Source of the DNA: Trachythela sp. YZ-2020
Taxonomy: Eukaryota; Cnidaria; Anthozoa; Malacalcyonacea; Clavulariidae
Direction of reading: 5' to 3'
Length of the DNA: 64,000 nt
NCBI GenBank assembly: GCA_016169945.1
Contig: JADLSH010000369.1
Location: 1,550,001-1,614,000, forward strand
The position numbers and the translations under genes are program-made. Below are positions 11,493 through 22,752 of the stretch, piece after piece. Position 1 is the first letter of the stretch, and each line of letters opens with the position of its first letter. The notes beneath the pieces are model-generated. The model had not been told where the DNA came from. It saw nothing but the letters and a program-made list of their open reading frames with translations, and did no database searches.

Positions 11493-12833
11493 TTAACATA
11501 TTTGGCCAGACTTCTTTTCTTCCCAAAGCTTTTCCATCAATGCATCTCGAATCTTTTCTGCCTGAGATGATGAATCTTGTACCTTCCTACAGTTTCGCAT
11601 TTGCAGTATTTCCCGAATTTTTTCTCTATCTCTTTTCTCATTCACGTTAAGGTCAATAGTAAGATCCAACTTCTTTGGCATTGTATCACCCAAAGTTAGG
11701 CAGATATTGTGGAGCGCCATACATGCAGGCCAGTGCAAATGCACTAACATCTGTACTGCTACTTTCACACTTTCTGAGTAACACCTGCCACCTTCCTTTT
11801 AACTGACCATAGGCTCCTTCTGTGACCATCCGGGCACGACTTAAACGGTAATTGAAGTACCTCTGTTTAGGTGACAGAACTGCATCTGTGTAAGGTTTCA
11901 TCAACCATGTTGTGAGTGGGAATGCAGAATCACCAACAATCAAGGGAGGAACTGTTTGGCTGCCAACTTTCTTTCCCACTGAAGGTAGACCATCGCCTTC
12001 TTTAATATTCGACCAAAGCTCAGTTGATTGAAAAATAATGGAGTCGTGGGAATTCCCAGGAAAACCACAGCTCCCCCAAATAAATCGGTAGTGCGAGTCA
12101 ACCAATGCCATGAGCACAATCGAATAAAAATTTTAAAGTTGTGGTATTCCTTGCAAGCTTCCAGTCCTCCTGAAGGGCATTTAAACGGGATGTGACAGCC
12201 ATCGATTGCTGCCCAACAGCAAGGGAATTCCCACATTTTTTCCATATCCAAGATCTTGTTGCGAAACATACTCTCTGATTTTGGCATGTATTTGTTAATG
12301 CTATCTTCCCATAATAATTCAACAATGGCTTCACATACTTCTGTAGTGACAGTAGCAACTGTTGACAATCCAAGACCACATAGTTCTGCTATTGTGTAGT
12401 AGTATGTTCCACGGCCAAGTCGATAGAGGCAGATAGCTAGTCGCAAAGCTGGTTCCACAGGCTCTTCTACCACAGTTTTTCTTTCCAACCCAGGACGTAT
12501 GCGCTCAAGAATGTAATTAAATGTGCTTCTGGAAACTCTGAAAGTTTTTTTAGATCGCGCATCAGATCACGTTTCCCACACGATATTCCACCATCCTTGG
12601 TTTCGTAGAAGTCTCCGACAGGAACGCTTAACAGGAGCAGCTGCATTTCTGCTAGACAGCAGCAGAAGTACCACTACAAAAGATATCTTAAGTATCTGCG
12701 ATCTCCGATTAACTAAAACGTGCAATGCTGATTCAATCGTCTTTCTCCTTTGTCTTGCTCTAGAAATTATAGTACTTAAAATCACATTTGAACGATTTGA
12801 AGTTGGCGCCATATTGCGCCATACTTTTGCCAT
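11493..12833 (-). pseudogene. PIF/Harbinger transposase (HARBI1-like), degenerate
   Basis: Read on the minus strand, this is a DDE_Tnp_4-type transposase. Visible are an N-terminal arginine-rich segment, a helix-turn-helix-like 'YYTIAELCGLGLSTV', the first catalytic Asp in 'CWAAIDGCHIPF', the second in 'IVGDSAFPL' and the Glu in 'TEGAYGQLKGRW', followed by 'LHNICL'. It is broken by an in-frame TGA at 12567 and frameshifts near 12110 and 11730. The last frame ends at 11493. HARBI1-type enzymes excise and insert elements at TWA sites. This copy cannot make a full protein. The second Harbinger protein (Myb-like) was not found nearby. Confidence 0.88.
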
Positions 12834-13013
12834 ACTGTGTGTATTTTAAAGCGAAGTACCGCTGATCACAAGGAACCAATTATGTGCGCATTTTCAATTA
12901 TCTGCATGCAAAATTCGACGTTTGAAACAAACGTCGAATTTAATTTAATTCGCTCGAATCAAATGCGTATTGTATTCGACACATGCGAAATGCGACGTTT
13001 GAAACAGGCCTTA
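12834..13013. repeat. Right terminal region of the Harbinger element
   Basis: Upstream of the transposase start, CGACGTTTGAAAC occurs three times in both orientations, including a short hairpin at 12909-12942. The segment ends AAACAGGCC-TTA, read inwards as GGCCTGTTTCAAACGTCGCA, a plausible Harbinger terminal repeat. The opposite terminus was not found, so the element is probably truncated. Confidence 0.5.
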
Positions 13014-13275
13014 CATAGGTGATTATTGAAAATTCTCAACGCTGATTGGTTGCGCTACCTCGGATTAATACGCGATAATCACCTAAAGCGTTTTTAAGCC
13101 GCTTTTATCGTAAATATTTAATTAAAATATTTTTAAAATGTGCATTTTTTATTTTTTCCAAATAATCACCTATGTAATTTTACTAAAACAATTATTCGCT
13201 TCAGGCTCGGTGAATAAAAACCTCGACTTTGTCTCGGTTTTTATTCACCGATATTCACCTCGCCTTCGGCGAATA
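13014..13275. repeat. Dispersed repeat, ACATAGGTGATTATT family, copy 1
   Basis: It starts TACATAGGTGATTATTGAAA, and the inverse AATAATCACCTATGTA occurs at about 13162-13178. A hairpin with TTCGCC/GGCGAA follows up to 13275. More than 100 bp is shared nearly identically with 56577-56755, so this is a mobile family, probably a MITE. Confidence 0.75.
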
Positions 13276-13529
13276 ATTGTTAAATATAACTGATATAGAT
13301 TTCCTCATTATCTTTTCTGTTTCACCTCTGTAATATCAACGTCGCCAATATCATGTATGTACCATGCAAACCTAATGTAAATGGCCTAACATTGGCATTA
13401 CTCCATTAGGTTCGGCCATATAAATAATACTGGTTCGGCACATGAAAAGTTGAACTAGACCTTCTAAAGTAACAGCTGGAATTAAGGTGTCATGCACTCT
13501 CACTTCACACTAATGAAAATCTTTAGCTA

Positions 13530-13877
13530 CAGTAAAGCCCCCACATAAAAGAACCACTGAATTTTGACTTCAAACTGAAGTGGTTCTTATATAACGGGTA
13601 CTTAGAAAGAAATCAGGCTGAAGTGGTTCTTAACTGGTTCTTATGAAATGCATGCATGATGTGGTTGAAAGACATAATTCCTGCTAGCAAGATTACAGTA
13701 TTTTGTTTTCTTCCTATAGTACCTGCTTACTAATTCAGCTAAAAGTTTAATTAAGGTTTTTTAAGAACCAGTTTCATTTGTCAACCTGAAGTGGTTCTTG
13801 TATTTTGGGTGCTTAATTGCCCAAATTTCAGGCTGTTGGTTCTTAACCCACTGGTTCTTTTATGTGGGATTTTACTG
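13530..13877. mobile_element. Tc1/mariner-type MITE, 348 bp
   Basis: The termini CAGTAAAGCCCCCACATAAA and inverse (CCCACATAAAAGAACCA core) are flanked by TA at 13528 and 13878, as for Tc1/mariner. Inside, 'GTGGTTCTT' recurs about five times. No transposase is encoded. Confidence 0.75.
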
Positions 13878-13879
13878 TA

Positions 13880-14946
13880 TACGACTTTGTAATTCGACTG
13901 AAAAATATCCAAGGATATCTCTCGTCTTTAGCCAAACGCCACGCTTGTTCAAAGAAAATCTCTAAAATATACAAGATGACAACATGCATTTTATGACACT
14001 TATGCATTTATTTCTACACTTTCTTTAAAGGAAAGTATTTTTCAAGTTTACATAGTGATACAACAGAATGTAACATTCTTAAATTAGTAAATAAGAATGA
14101 TAATAATAGAATGATCTTTTAAAATAACAAACATTCTCTAAAATCAAAAGGGCACCTCTATACCCAACGGCTGATCCTAGCCCTAGGGCATATGGCCTAG
14201 GGCCTTTAAGGCAAAGTAATTAATGCGAGCAACTAAATTGCTGCATCTTGCAACCAAAATTGATTTCAACCTTTGCTCGGCAAATTGGTAGGCATGCTTT
14301 TATATTTGCTGGCTATTTCTTGTGACGTCACGAGGCGAATATAAACAGGGAAAAGCCTAGTCGATTTCCCAATTTGCTGTGAGATTCATGTTGCCTTGTT
14401 GGACGTTTGAGCATTTCCGACTGGAAAATCTGCTATGCCTTCCATTCATATGCATATGAATCACGATTTAGGGGTATTTACTATTTTTAGACTTTTGAAT
14501 TATATTGTAGTATTTTGTATTGTATTGTCATGTTGCCTCGTTCTTTGAAACCTAGTTCTTTGTCTACCCCTAAATCATGACTGGTTTGCTAGTGCAAGAA
14601 ACAGGGACAATCGGCCTCTCCTGCCCTTCCAGTTACGGCGTTTCTGACTGAGAATGCTGGGCGTAATAGTGACTATATAATATCTATATCGAGTATATGG
14701 TAACTAAACATAATCCTGTGTAAACATTGGTGTTCATTTTATGTTTCACTTTCTTTATAACTCTAATGAATATAGATATTGAGTTTATTTATTATTTGAT
14801 GTTAATTATTCAAATACATAATACTGATGAACCTTCTTTACAACTATTTGACAATGGACTCGGTGATGGCAGGAATGTAAGAAAAAATCCCTGTTACAGT
14901 AAAACACTGGTTATTAATAAGCAAAAAATACTATTAATCGTATTCC
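13880..14946. other. Intergenic, no gene seen
   Basis: AT-rich spacer between the Tc1-type MITE and the 3' end of BTB copy 2. It contains small palindromes (CTAGGGCATATGGCCTAG near 14182, TCATATGCATATGA near 14446). No coding signal is supported. Confidence 0.5.
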
Positions 14947-17660
14947 TTAATCACTGTCACTCGTGCTATCATAACTAAATGGAACTGGATTCAATGACGA
15001 AGATATGGCAAAACGAATAAAAATTTTGATAGAGCGAGTAATGTTGTGTTGAATAGGATGTGAAAATTCAAATTCCGTTTTGTCGTATCCCAGGTCAAAA
15101 CGATTACGGAATGTCACCTGACGTCGTACTATTGCGGGAGGATGTATTCCTGCTTCAATTACCCAGACGAAATTTAAACAGCTTACATCTTCAATGTTGA
15201 GAACATAAAGACAAACACTCCACAAATTTGCCTCTAATGTAAGAGATAACATCATTTCAAAGCCACACCACCAAAAATGACCCGATTTGTACATTTGGTT
15301 ATCTTCAGAAATACGAAACTGCCATGTAAATGAAGGGTCATTGTCACCCTTATATTCAACCCGCCTTGTTATCTCATTGTCGAGCAATGCTCTTTTTTTC
15401 GGTGAAGAGCTATGATATCGAAAACCATCCAGGAGGAATTTGTTAAATCCATCCATTTGTTTTGCTAGATGATGATTATACACAACATCGTGTAGAAACT
15501 CATTTCTAATTAACTCTGGTCTTAAAAGTGAGAGAAGTGAAGGACCATTATATTCATTATATTCACACCAGGACATCAGGGCAACGAAAACAGTGTTTTC
15601 TGACAAAACTGAAAGTTCATTGCATGAAAGTAGCATTTTTAAAGAAACTTCTGAAAGATTCTCAAATTCATCCGTTAACCAGAATTTGTCAAGAGGTCTG
15701 AACGTATCAACAAGGAATTTTTGAAGGTACTCAATCAAATCACCTGTGGCTACCATCTCATTTACAGTTACTAAAACTGATTCACAAAGCTGTAAGGACA
15801 TGGTCACTGACATCAGAACATACTTGCACTTTTTGAAAACCAAGTTAACATCATATTTATTTGCAAGTGTAAGCACTTGAAGGACAATATAGGGATTTAT
15901 GTCATCAAGTATCGATGGTTGGTACATAGCTTTAATCAAGGTGTAGTGTGCTTCAAACTCTTCTTCAGCTACTTTTAAAGTGATTTCTTTCGAAGAGGAC
16001 TCCTTCATACCAGAGGAATAGAACAATGCTCTAAAATAAGAACTTTGTACTGCAAGCCATGAACTGTGGATGAATAATCGCTGTTCCTGTAAGGGATTTT
16101 CGTTTTTGGTGGAAATATATTCACTCTTTTCAACTTCTTTTTGTGTGCTTTCTATTTCCGTTTTTGTGTTACTTCGAAGTTCACTGTTCGTATTATGGAG
16201 ACCTAATAAAATTGCCTCATCAGCTTCTATTTCTGTGATTTGTATTTCGTTTTTTGCAACACTAATTGGAAGTTCACTATTCTGATTATCAAGTTCTGAT
16301 AAAAGTGGCTCATTTTCCTGTGTTTCAAACGACCCATTTATTGTATAGCCACTTGGTATGTCTTCTTCCTGCGGTACAAAAAAGGAGGATGAAGTATGTA
16401 TGATTTGGACTCTGGGAGGACTCGTACGGTAACCCTATAATAACCCTAGTTTAAGTGATATTAGAAATCCGAAAATGAGTACTCATTCTTCATTTTAAAA
16501 ACTGTAGTTAATAAATTTGAACCTGTCCTATATTCTATTATTCGATCAATAATTTGATATTCTACAGCTTCTAGAGATGAGTGGCTTTACTCCTCCAATA
16601 TATATTCTATCTTGAAGACGAACTCGGACATTCACACAAAATCTACTCGATTTCTTACTATAAACAGTAAATGTCCCCTCTTTGCAATAATAGGGAACTT
16701 AAGCATGTAGGACGGCAACACGACGACGACGGCCAAAACAAACTCCTTCAAAGAAATGATAGTAAAGAAAACTTGTCGTGTATTATCAATTGTATGAATT
16801 TAATACAGTTTAAGAAGTTGAAGACATGGGCTTTATGGTTGAGAAGAGTTCTACTGAACCAATTTGAAGTAGCACTTGTTTCGGCTTGAATTGCAGGCGT
16901 TGTACACAAGGCGTGAAAATCTGTGATTTGCCGTTGTAAACAGAGCGAGGACCGCGTCTAAAACTCCCGTGGGAGTTTAATTATTCATTTCTTTTCATCG
17001 ACTTATTGTATTAATCGCTGTCGTCGTCGTGTTGCCGTCCTACATGCTTAAGGTCCCTAATGTACAGAGGGGTCGGGTTTTACGGAAAAGGAAGAAAAGA
17101 AATTAAACAATACGCAAGTGAAAATTAAGAAAAATAGAGCTAAAAGTGTAAAAATCCTTTGCATGACCGCTCAGAATAACAATAGTGCTATCGGCCAGTC
17201 ACAATTCAGTGATCGGTTCTATTGTCTTTTCATAGTTTTGAAAATCCCACTGTTCTTCATGCCATCAAGTCACTCATTGTTCTGACTTATTACCAATTAT
17301 GCAAAAATTAAGGCCATAAAGAAGTTTATATGATTGAAGGTCACAAGTTTATCATTGGTTTATGACTACTGACAAAGTGTAACCTTCATAACATAAAGTA
17401 CTTACATCTTCAATTTCTTGTTCAGAAGCATTTGGATTATCTTCAGTTTCTTTCACTTCACACTGACAGTTTTCTGGACGTATTACACCCAGACCTTCCT
17501 CCATTACTTTCAATACAAGAATACGGTCATGAAGTGCACTGTTATCAAACTCAGATGCAAAAATATTGGAATATTGCAATAAATCTTCACGCTTAAATTG
17601 TTTTCTACTCGGCGATACCCCGCGATCACCAGTATTGTGCTTATCGTTTGATGCCATCAT
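14947..17660 (-). CDS. BTB-BACK domain protein, LRB/POB1-like, copy 2 (two exons)
   Basis: On the minus strand, exon 1 is 17660-17406 and exon 2 is 16368-14947, with GTAAGT donor, ACCGCAG acceptor and phase 0. They encode 558 residues. The next in-frame ATG (17657) aligns with the start of copy 1. It is closely similar to copy 1 throughout: 'FASEFDNSALHDRILVLKV' in exon 1, then a linker of about 140 residues, BTB second half ('FIHSSWLAVQSSYFRA', 'GMKESSSKEI'), BACK and C-terminal domain. The linker contains an extra, internally repeated block around 'NSEL', absent from copy 1. The C-terminus extends 20 residues further to 'STSDSD'. Both exons are fully open, so this looks the more complete copy. 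Role as a Cullin-3 substrate adaptor is inferred from family resemblance. The intron carries its own MITE. Confidence 0.85.
16690..17063. mobile_element. TIR element in the intron of BTB copy 2
   Basis: The inverted ends (AACTTAAGCATGTAGGACGG and complement, followed by an ACGACGACG run) are about 45 bp long around a 290-bp centre. AAT may be a 3-bp target duplication. It is absent from the intron of copy 1, so it arrived after the gene duplication. Confidence 0.72.
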
Positions 17661-18173
17661 TTTCTTGGAAGTTAGCAAACGAGACAATTAAGTAGCGTTG
17701 TCTTAGTTTCGTTTACATCTATATAGTATGCGACTGCATCGGAATAAGCACCTGGCATATGCGTACGTATATATAGTTCCCATAATAAAGATATTTGTTG
17801 TCGCTTGTTATGGCAACATGCGCATTGTGTGGTTTAGCTTTGCGGTTCTTGTGACATAGCATCGATTTTAGTTTATATTTCTAACAAATTTTGTTTTATT
17901 CGACAACTGGTAGTTATTTAAAGAAACATAAATGCATTTTGTCTTTGTTAATACCAACAGTGCTTGTACTTAGCTAAATAAAACCAACTTATATACATTT
18001 ATACACTGGATTTGCTTCATGATTTGAACTGAAGAATTGCTCATGTTAGAAATTCACATATATAAGCAGATAATACGTTTTCTGTAAGTTTTGTGCTACA
18101 AATATAAATATTAAATCTTTCGGAAATATCCCACAATTTTCGCATACATTCTTGAGTAGCTCATTGTATTCGT
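17661..18173. other. Promoter side of BTB copy 2; no gene seen
   Basis: The bases immediately upstream of the copy 2 ATG (CTAACTTCCAAGAAA) are shared with copy 1, so the duplication includes at least part of the 5' UTR. Beyond that the sequence is AT-rich and unannotated. Confidence 0.5.
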
Positions 18174-18550
18174 TGGTTGACAAAAATCTCAAGAAGGATT
18201 GGGTCCAAAGCCAAGAATCATGCAGTCCAGAACTTTGAGAAATATCGTACCGTTTGTTTTCACAGCTACAGGAAGGCTATTTACAGCGGGCTGGCTTTGA
18301 GAGCCGTAAACCCACAAAAGAACCCACACTTACCTCACTGCTCGCTACAAGCTAAGAAAGCTCATGACTTACAATTTGCTACGATGCACGACGATTGCAC
18401 AGCATGCAGCAGAACAGTGATCTCAAGACATTTTCAGTGACGAGTCAAGATTGGTAGTAATGGCCGAGTCTATGTCAAAAGGATGGCTGGGAAGGAACTT
18501 AAAGAATATTGTGTCCAACCAACATGGAGTAAATTCCCTCCAAATAGCCA
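18174..18550 (+). pseudogene. Tc1-like transposase fragment
   Basis: Conceptual translation shows 'LALRAVNPQKNPHL', then in a shifted frame 'SDESRF' and 'NGRVYVKRMAGKELKEYCVQ', matching the central DE part of Tc1 transposases. A frameshift falls near 18435 and both ends are missing. It is a dead fragment. The family is recognised by motif memory. Confidence 0.65.
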
Positions 18551-19446
18551 ACCCACGCACTTCATAAATACTAAGTATGCCTTGCAGGTGTGAAGCAGTC
18601 ATTGAACGCAAAGGGAGCGCCTATCTCGTCATATTGCGCATATTTCATTCCAATAGGTCTGAAGTGATTTTACTGATTCATGAACTGATGTGTTCTACAG
18701 TAATAATGTTTGAGCAGTTTTGGCCCTCCTCCGACAAGGTATAATATTAGATCAGTGGGTATAATAGGTACGACGTTAGCAAAGTTGGCCAAGTTGGGTG
18801 CATGCATTTCGTTATATACATGGAAATACTGGAGTTACTGAGGCCTAATGTATTTTAGTTCATATATTTAGATTCGCTTTTAGGCATAATACTTGGAACA
18901 AAGTGGCATCATCACCAGCAAATAAGCACAATTACTATTTTGTGATAACCAGAAATTAATCGCGATCAATTATAAGACCTATAATCCGAATTTTACCTAT
19001 ATATAGGTGCACATACGTCATCATCGTCGGAGCAGGAAGCGTTAACTTCTATTCCGTCTCGTTGATGCAATCAGGCAAGAAAATCTCGCTTCAGACCACG
19101 TTTCCATCTTTTTCCAACCCATGCTCTTCCGGACACTTTAAATTCATTAGGTTTGCATGTCTGAGAATGTAGGCAATATAGTTGGATGTCATAATCCTGG
19201 TTGCTTTAGCATGGTGACATCAGACGTAGGCCGATCATTTCCTTATCCTTCTTAAATTTGATCGTGATTGGAGACGTAGATGTCTGTTTAAAGAACATGT
19301 GAACTTTTCTTAATGTACCTCATCAACATCATAACCAATGGAAGAAGGTAAATCGACATGCTCTCTAGTCCTCGCCACTATCTCCCAGACAGCTTGTTAA
19401 CCCTTTCGAAAAAAGCTGGATAAAATAATAATCATTACGCCAAAAG
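18551..19446. other. Intergenic, no gene seen
   Basis: No ORF, RNA gene or clear repeat was recognised in this stretch. Confidence 0.45.
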
Positions 19447-19486
19447 CATATATTCCCAACAGAGCTCATATATTCCCAACAGAGCT
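19447..19486. repeat. Two-unit tandem repeat of 20 bp
   Basis: CATATATTCCCAACAGAGCT occurs twice in a row, directly abutting the element at 19487. Confidence 0.85.
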
Positions 19487-19621
19487 CATAGGCGGCAGTA
19501 GATTGGTTTGGTTGCGGGGGCTAGGGAATTCTAGGGGTCCGTGGTATGCTCCACCGGAAAATTTTAAAATCTAGAGTTTCTGAAAAGGCATTTCCTAGGC
19601 GCTCCGGTTCCGCCGCCTATG
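19487..19621. mobile_element. Short CATAGGCG-TIR element (hAT-like non-autonomous)
   Basis: It begins CATAGGCGGC and ends GCCGCCTATG, resembling the termini of 48504-50400 (CATAGGCGTACGGGC). Its interior TTTTAAAATCTAGA...CTGAAA..GGCATTT is shared with about 1715-1760. The target duplication is not clear. Confidence 0.6.
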
Positions 19622-19852
19622 AGAGGCACTCGGCAGTTTTACTGGATAGTAAACTGTAACTGGATAGTAATTAACAAGGGGGGAGCCCACCCTCCACTAC
19701 ACCCCTGATTACTGCTATCAAAGAAGTAAAGTAAAGTAAAGAAGTAAAGTAAGCTGTGGTGTTTAATTGAAATGAAAGCAAATGACCCGTTATAATGCAT
19801 AAACACAAGAAAATATTGCCTAATACATATCACCCACTCTTAAGGCTCTTTT

Positions 19853-19991
19853 CCACTCATCGCAAAACCAACTCGCAAGCCCACTGCGAGTGCTTGCATC
19901 TAATTAAAATCAACTATCGAGCATTTTGATTGGATAAAAGTACTCGCAGCGAGCTTGCAAGTTGGTTTTTGCGATGAGTGGAAAAGAGCCT
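19853..19991. mobile_element. Harbinger-like MITE, 139 bp
   Basis: Long inverted arms start AGGCTCTTTTCCACTCATCG. The left flank is TTA, the right TTT, an imperfect TWA-type duplication. Termini and spacing resemble 6769-6916 (AGCCGGTTTTCCACT), suggesting related families. Confidence 0.65.
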
Positions 19992-21218
19992 TTTTGAATC
20001 GCACGGGCGAATTTGTTATAAGTGGCTGTGTACGTAGGGGTTTCCTTTGGAAAATCAGTTTGTGACACCCAAAAAGGAAATAAAAGGCTTCCCATTTTAA
20101 GACACTGGTCGTCTGGTCCACTTTGTGGCCAGTGTAATTAGATAAATGACGATATGTCAGTGTTTCAGATACTATATATTACTGTGACTACCTTAATCTA
20201 CTCTACAAACTGTACACAGCCTATAGGTAAGATGTTCGATATTTCAAATCTTGTAATTTAGTCGACAGCGATTACAAGAACTCTAGAGTCTAGTCTAACT
20301 CATTAAGAAATTGTTTACCACATTAATTCAAAATTTCAAACTAGCATTGTCACTGAATGACATTCAATTTAAGATTGAATATTTTCTTAAGATTTGTATG
20401 GGAAACTGCTTTGGTGGGCAAACCTTTGTCCCATACAAATTTGTACAGCTTTGTATGTTTTCACATACCGGCAAATCTAAATAAAATTTTAGAAAATGTT
20501 CCATCTTATAGTGAATGCCATAATTCTTCTCTATTACATTTTATGAGCTGAAACTTTGCAATTTTATGTTTTTACTAATATTGAGATGTGCGGTGCCAGT
20601 GTGGGCAGAGTGTACAAATATTCGGCGGTTGACTGTTGTGTTAAACCTGAAAAATACACCATTATATCTAAAAGAAAAACAGACATACAGAAGTCAATGA
20701 ATATATTTCGTTCTGCTAACCACTGTGTCTGCGACAAGTGTAACACTTTCAGTTTCATGCTCGAAGTTTTCATCTGCAGGAGGCCCTTAGCTTTGTCAAT
20801 CGAGCAAGATCCTTACAATTCCTTACGTCGCGCCCGAGCGCGCCACTGTCAAACAATGAGCATTTGACCTGCATGTATCCCACGTTGCATTGGGTATACC
20901 TAATGTATATATGGATGAATTGTGTGACGTAAACACTTCTAGAGTCAATTATTGGACGTTTGAAAGTTTCCCGCTAGTGTGCGTTAATTAGAAATTCGAC
21001 CGATTTGACATGTGTAAAATGTTGAATGACAAAAATACATCAGAGCAACTGTAGAGTAACTGTAGCTGTGCATCAGAACAATTGTTATTACCTTGACGAA
21101 GTTTGCATTTAATGACGGGTGTGTATCCTCAACTAACATGTAATCTCACGCTCCATAAACGGCTCTAAATGACCCAATGTTTTTTCCAGGGATGAGCTCC
21201 TATGAAAAACATTAAATT
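19992..21218. other. Intergenic, no gene seen
   Basis: Several short open frames exist but none shows recognisable domain content or splice context. Confidence 0.45.
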
Positions 21219-21409
21219 TGGCATCTCACTCGATTGAATAATAGTTGAAGGGTTTTTGTAGATGGAAATTATCGAGTGTAAATTATATACATTTATTAGA
21301 CCTAACCAGGAACAGCTGCGAAAAATGCAACTATAGGTCCCTGGCAGGAATCGAATCTGCGGCCCTGCGATTCCGGTGCAGCGCTCTAACCAACTGAGCT
21401 ACAGAGTCC
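21219..21409 (-). repeat. tRNA-derived SINE, copy 1
   Basis: On the minus strand the head is tRNA-like, with an A box (TAGCTCAGTTGG) and B box (GATTCGATTCC). The anticodon stem has a mismatch and position 33 is not U, so it is not a working tRNA. A non-tRNA body follows (GTTGCATTTTTCGCAGCTGT...) and a tail ending near TCGAGTGAGATGCC. Confidence 0.8.
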
Positions 21410-21492
21410 AGCTGTCGAGCTCTAACCACAAGTTCATGTATATATACGATGGTACTGCCATGTTAGGTTATGGGTAAATATTAAATTTTGTT

Positions 21493-21667
21493 GGCATCTC
21501 ACTCGATTGAATAATAGTTGAAGGGTTTTTGTAGATGGAAATTATCGAGTGTAAATTATATACATTTATTAGACCTAACCAGGAACAGCTGCGAAAAATG
21601 CAACTAAGGAACAGCTGCGAAAAATGCAACTATAGGTCTCTGGCAGGAATCGAACCTGCGGCCCTGC
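21493..21667 (-). repeat. tRNA-derived SINE, copy 2, truncated in the tRNA head
   Basis: It has the same tail and body as copy 1, with a local duplication of GGAACAGCTGCGAAAAATGC. The tRNA head stops after the B box, where copy 3 begins in the opposite orientation. Confidence 0.78.
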
Positions 21668-21776
21668 GCAGGGCCGCAGATTCGATGCCTGCCAGGGACC
21701 TATAGTTGCATTTTTCGCAGCTGTTCCTGGTTAGGTCTAATAAATGTATATAATTTGCACTCGATAATTTCCATCG
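21668..21776 (+). repeat. tRNA-derived SINE, copy 3, head to head with copy 2
   Basis: It starts at the centre of the palindrome GCCCTGCGCAGGGC and contains the B box, body and part of the tail, then diverges at 21777. Confidence 0.75.
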
Positions 21777-21869
21777 TTTTCATTTCCAGCTATTCGTATT
21801 TTGCATATGGCACAATCAAACCGTCCGAATGTAAAGCAAAATAAAGCGCTATTAATTTCGCGGTTAGCC

Positions 21870-22205
21870 ACAGAGATAAAATCGAGTAAAATACATTCAA
21901 CATTTTTTCTGGGAAGACTTTTTCCATTTCTTTTGTGACGTCTGCCTGAATAAACGTAACTCATCCCTCTTTTTTGCAGTTTCATGTAAGTAGTCGAATG
22001 AAATGTCGAGAGAATAAACGCGAGACTTCACACCAAAACACTTTAATAAGTCTGCATACCACAAGGCACATCCTCCTGAATAGCTACCAAATTAAATAAT
22101 TGTCGCAGGTTTTTCACGGCCGAGCAAATCTTGCAGGGTAATTAGGGCCTGTGGGCTTTTCATAACTTCCACTCCATTCCAAGTTGTCATGGAACCTTCC
22201 TTTAC
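21870..22205 (-). pseudogene. Cephalosporin hydroxylase / rhamnosyl O-methyltransferase-like fragment
   Basis: The minus strand reads 'MTTWNGVEVMKSPQALITL', 'LLGREKPATII', then after an in-frame TAA 'FGSYSGGCALWYADLL' and 'SRVYSLDIS', the SAM-binding Rossmann segment of the CmcI-like methyltransferase family. A frameshift follows before 'ADVTKEMEKVFPEKML'. The stop and frameshift mark a pseudogene. An upstream open frame on the same strand (22579-22343, starting METVLGPDD) might be a former first exon, which I cannot prove. The family is best known from bacteria, with scattered copies in animals. Confidence 0.6.
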
Positions 22206-22752
22206 AATAATGAAATAATTACATGATTTGGGACTTGTTGGGCCAGTTTACATGGAGATACGGCGACCCCATGACTTACCATGGCACAGTACTTTTATCA
22301 TTTCGACTGTCAGCGCGCTTCGAGTCTCTCGTTCCTCAAACTTTACAAAGCGATTTTCATGTGCAGTAAAATAGCAGTCCAAATTTTCCACCTGGCTGGC
22401 TTAGTCATGCATGTTAGTCGATAGTTAGTCAAAGCTTGTTGCGACGTTAGAGGTGAGCAGACACCGCATCGTTTTTGCCGAAATAGTAATCGTGCAAATT
22501 TGCTGACGATAATGCTACTTTGTTCCAACGGACCTAAATGTATGAAATATGAGTCATCAGGCCCCAATACAGTTTCCATGTTCTATAACAATAACTAACC
22601 GAATATAACGAGTGGGAAGCACGGGTGACAGTTCGGTTAGCGCGCTGCCTCTTAATTACCTCTGAGTTAAGCCGATTATACGACAGGTCGAGGAAAGGGA
22701 TTTACTTCGGTCGGGTAACATTCCTGTGCTCGATTAACTCATGTAAGTTGAG

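Noticed and set aside
21340..21410. Possible tRNA gene on the minus strand
   Set aside because: A and B boxes are present, but the anticodon stem is mismatched, position 33 is not U and the sequence continues into a shared body and tail found in two more copies. It is a SINE head.
22343..22579. Frame starting METVLGPDD as an exon of the methyltransferase gene
   Set aside because: Same strand and suggestive position, but no donor/acceptor pair joins it in frame to the methyltransferase segment, so it is mentioned only as a possibility.
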